From an uncultured bacterium (GTDB lineage Bacteria; Bdellovibrionota_C; UBA2361; SZUA-149; CALKYB01), in assembly GCA_938003565.1 (NCBI GenBank), contig CALKYB010000059.1, positions 1-6,391 on the forward strand: a DNA stretch of 6,391 nt. Reading direction: 5' to 3'. The first letter of the stretch is position 1. Each line of letters starts with the position of its first letter. The notes under the pieces were generated by a model, which was not told the DNA's origin, did no database searches, and saw only the letters and a program-made list of their open reading frames with translations. Both the position numbers and the translations under genes were made by a program. Shown here one piece after another: positions 5,797-6,391 of this stretch.

Positions 5797-5825
5797 AAAT
5801 CCTATCGGGTCAGCCGATAGGATTT
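5797..5825 (-). terminator. intrinsic-type terminator hairpin
   Basis: AAATCCTATCGG (5797-5808) and CCGATAGGATTT (5814-5825) form a perfect 12-bp stem with a 5-base loop. On the minus strand the stem starts 25 bases after the stop of the partial gene at 5851, the expected place for its terminator, and its own 3' arm ends in ATTT. The T-run beyond is short. The same stem could terminate plus-strand transcription, but no plus-strand gene leads into it. Confidence 0.72.
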
Positions 5826-5850
5826 AGCGAAAAGTGAGAGTTGTTTACTC

Positions 5851-6391
5851 TTAGGTCACCGATTTTGTGAGCGATGATCCAAATCCACGCGTGAACGTTT
5901 TTCTGTTCCAGGGCGATGGTCCCCCGAGGCCATCGGAGTGGCTTGTGAAAGCAAGTAGATCTGCTGGAGGAGTTGAAACTGACAGTCCGCAGTCGGCAAC
6001 TCTCGATGCTCTTGACTCGGCCAGAAACATTTCTTGTTCAGTAAGTTTCGTATCAAAACTCATGGTCTTTCCGATAGGTAGCTTCGGAAGGAGAGTGCCC
6101 AAAGTAGTCGCAAAGTTCATTTGCGTGATAAACGCGAAGCGTCCAAAACCCTCGGGAGGATCTTGAAATAAGATACCGATATCACCTCTCATCACTACCG
6201 GTTCAGTTCCAACTCGCTCATCGGATACACTTTCCAGAGAGGTTGCACCCAATTCCTTGTACTTAGTGATAGCATCCTGTAGACCTGTTTTGCCTCGCTT
6301 GATTAATTCGAATGCTCCGTATTCACGATCTCGGGTTTCGACACTTTCGTGAACCGCTTTGAGAAAGACATCCTCAAACTTGTTCAGTGGA
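5851..6391 (-). CDS. unrecognised protein, 5' end outside window
   Basis: The frame is open on the minus strand from the window edge to a TAA at 5851-5853, giving 179 visible C-terminal residues. A TTG at 6252 could be taken as a start, but 46 sensible codons precede it to the edge and no properly spaced ribosome binding site serves it, so the real start lies beyond 6391. The visible N-terminal part (about 1-46) is helical and charged (FEDVFLKAVHE, DREYGAFELIKRG, LQDAITKYKELG). The middle has GDIGILFQDPPEGFGRFAFI and LPKLPIGKTMSFDTKLTEQE. The tail is Ser/Thr/Gly-rich and less protein-like. I do not recognise a family and see no catalytic motif, signal peptide or membrane span. A terminator hairpin follows, which supports a real gene end here. 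Confidence 0.6.
   Translation of the reverse strand, partial: PLNKFEDVFLKAVHESVETRDREYGAFELIKRGKTGLQDAITKYKELGATSLESVSDERVGTEPVVMRGDIGILFQDPPEGFGRFAFITQMNFATTLGTLLPKLPIGKTMSFDTKLTEQEMFLAESRASRVADCGLSVSTPPADLLAFTSHSDGLGGPSPWNRKTFTRGFGSSLTKSVT

Noticed and set aside
5851..6252. TTG at 6252 as the start of the right-edge gene
   Set aside because: The frame stays open and protein-like to the window edge, and the AAGGA beside the TTG is too close to serve as its ribosome binding site.

Overview
The window is a moderately AT-rich stretch of bacterial chromosome. It carries six genes: five complete and one cut by the right edge. The gene types suggest a Gram-negative proteobacterium, perhaps a marine or free-living gammaproteobacterium. 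These are an outer-membrane-type lipoprotein with an LSAC lipobox, a HupE/UreJ-like permease beside a His-rich DUF6488-like protein, a tandem CDGSH iron-sulfur protein, and two secreted proteins of the fibronectin-III / calcium-repeat kind. The exact taxon cannot be fixed from this sequence.

Layout. Positions 1-466 hold no convincing gene but are packed with hairpins and inverted repeats, including three copies of a 12-bp motif that could be terminal repeats of a miniature element. Positions 467-2074 hold three minus-strand genes read in the order Cys-rich lipoprotein (1790-2074), HupE/UreJ-type permease (898-1725), His-rich secreted protein (467-880). A 9-bp-stem hairpin separates the first two, and only 17 bases separate the last two. 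Divergent from these, on the plus strand, a tandem CDGSH gene (2328-2573) overlaps by 29 bases a 603-residue secreted protein (best start 2545) with an Fn3-like domain, thrombospondin type 3 calcium repeats and about four repeated beta-rich segments. That gene converges on a minus-strand secreted propeller-like protein (4353-5609, TTG start), and the two stop codons share one CTAG. After an intergenic region with a 13-bp tandem duplication and a clean terminator hairpin, an unrecognised minus-strand gene (5851 to beyond 6391) closes the window.

How it may work together. The minus-strand trio looks like an envelope metal-handling set. It pairs a thiol-rich outer-membrane lipoprotein (two tandem CxxCxxxHCPxKxC units) with a permease of the nickel-transport-related HupE/UreJ family, which has a His-rich tail, and with a small exported protein whose mature N-terminus is a histidine cluster. 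The identity of the metal, and the participation of the lipoprotein, are inference. The two large secreted proteins are plausibly surface or extracellular proteins; their tail-to-tail layout and shared Fn3-like traits hint at a link but do not prove one. The lipoprotein-permease-His-rich set is the best candidate for a little-described system here.
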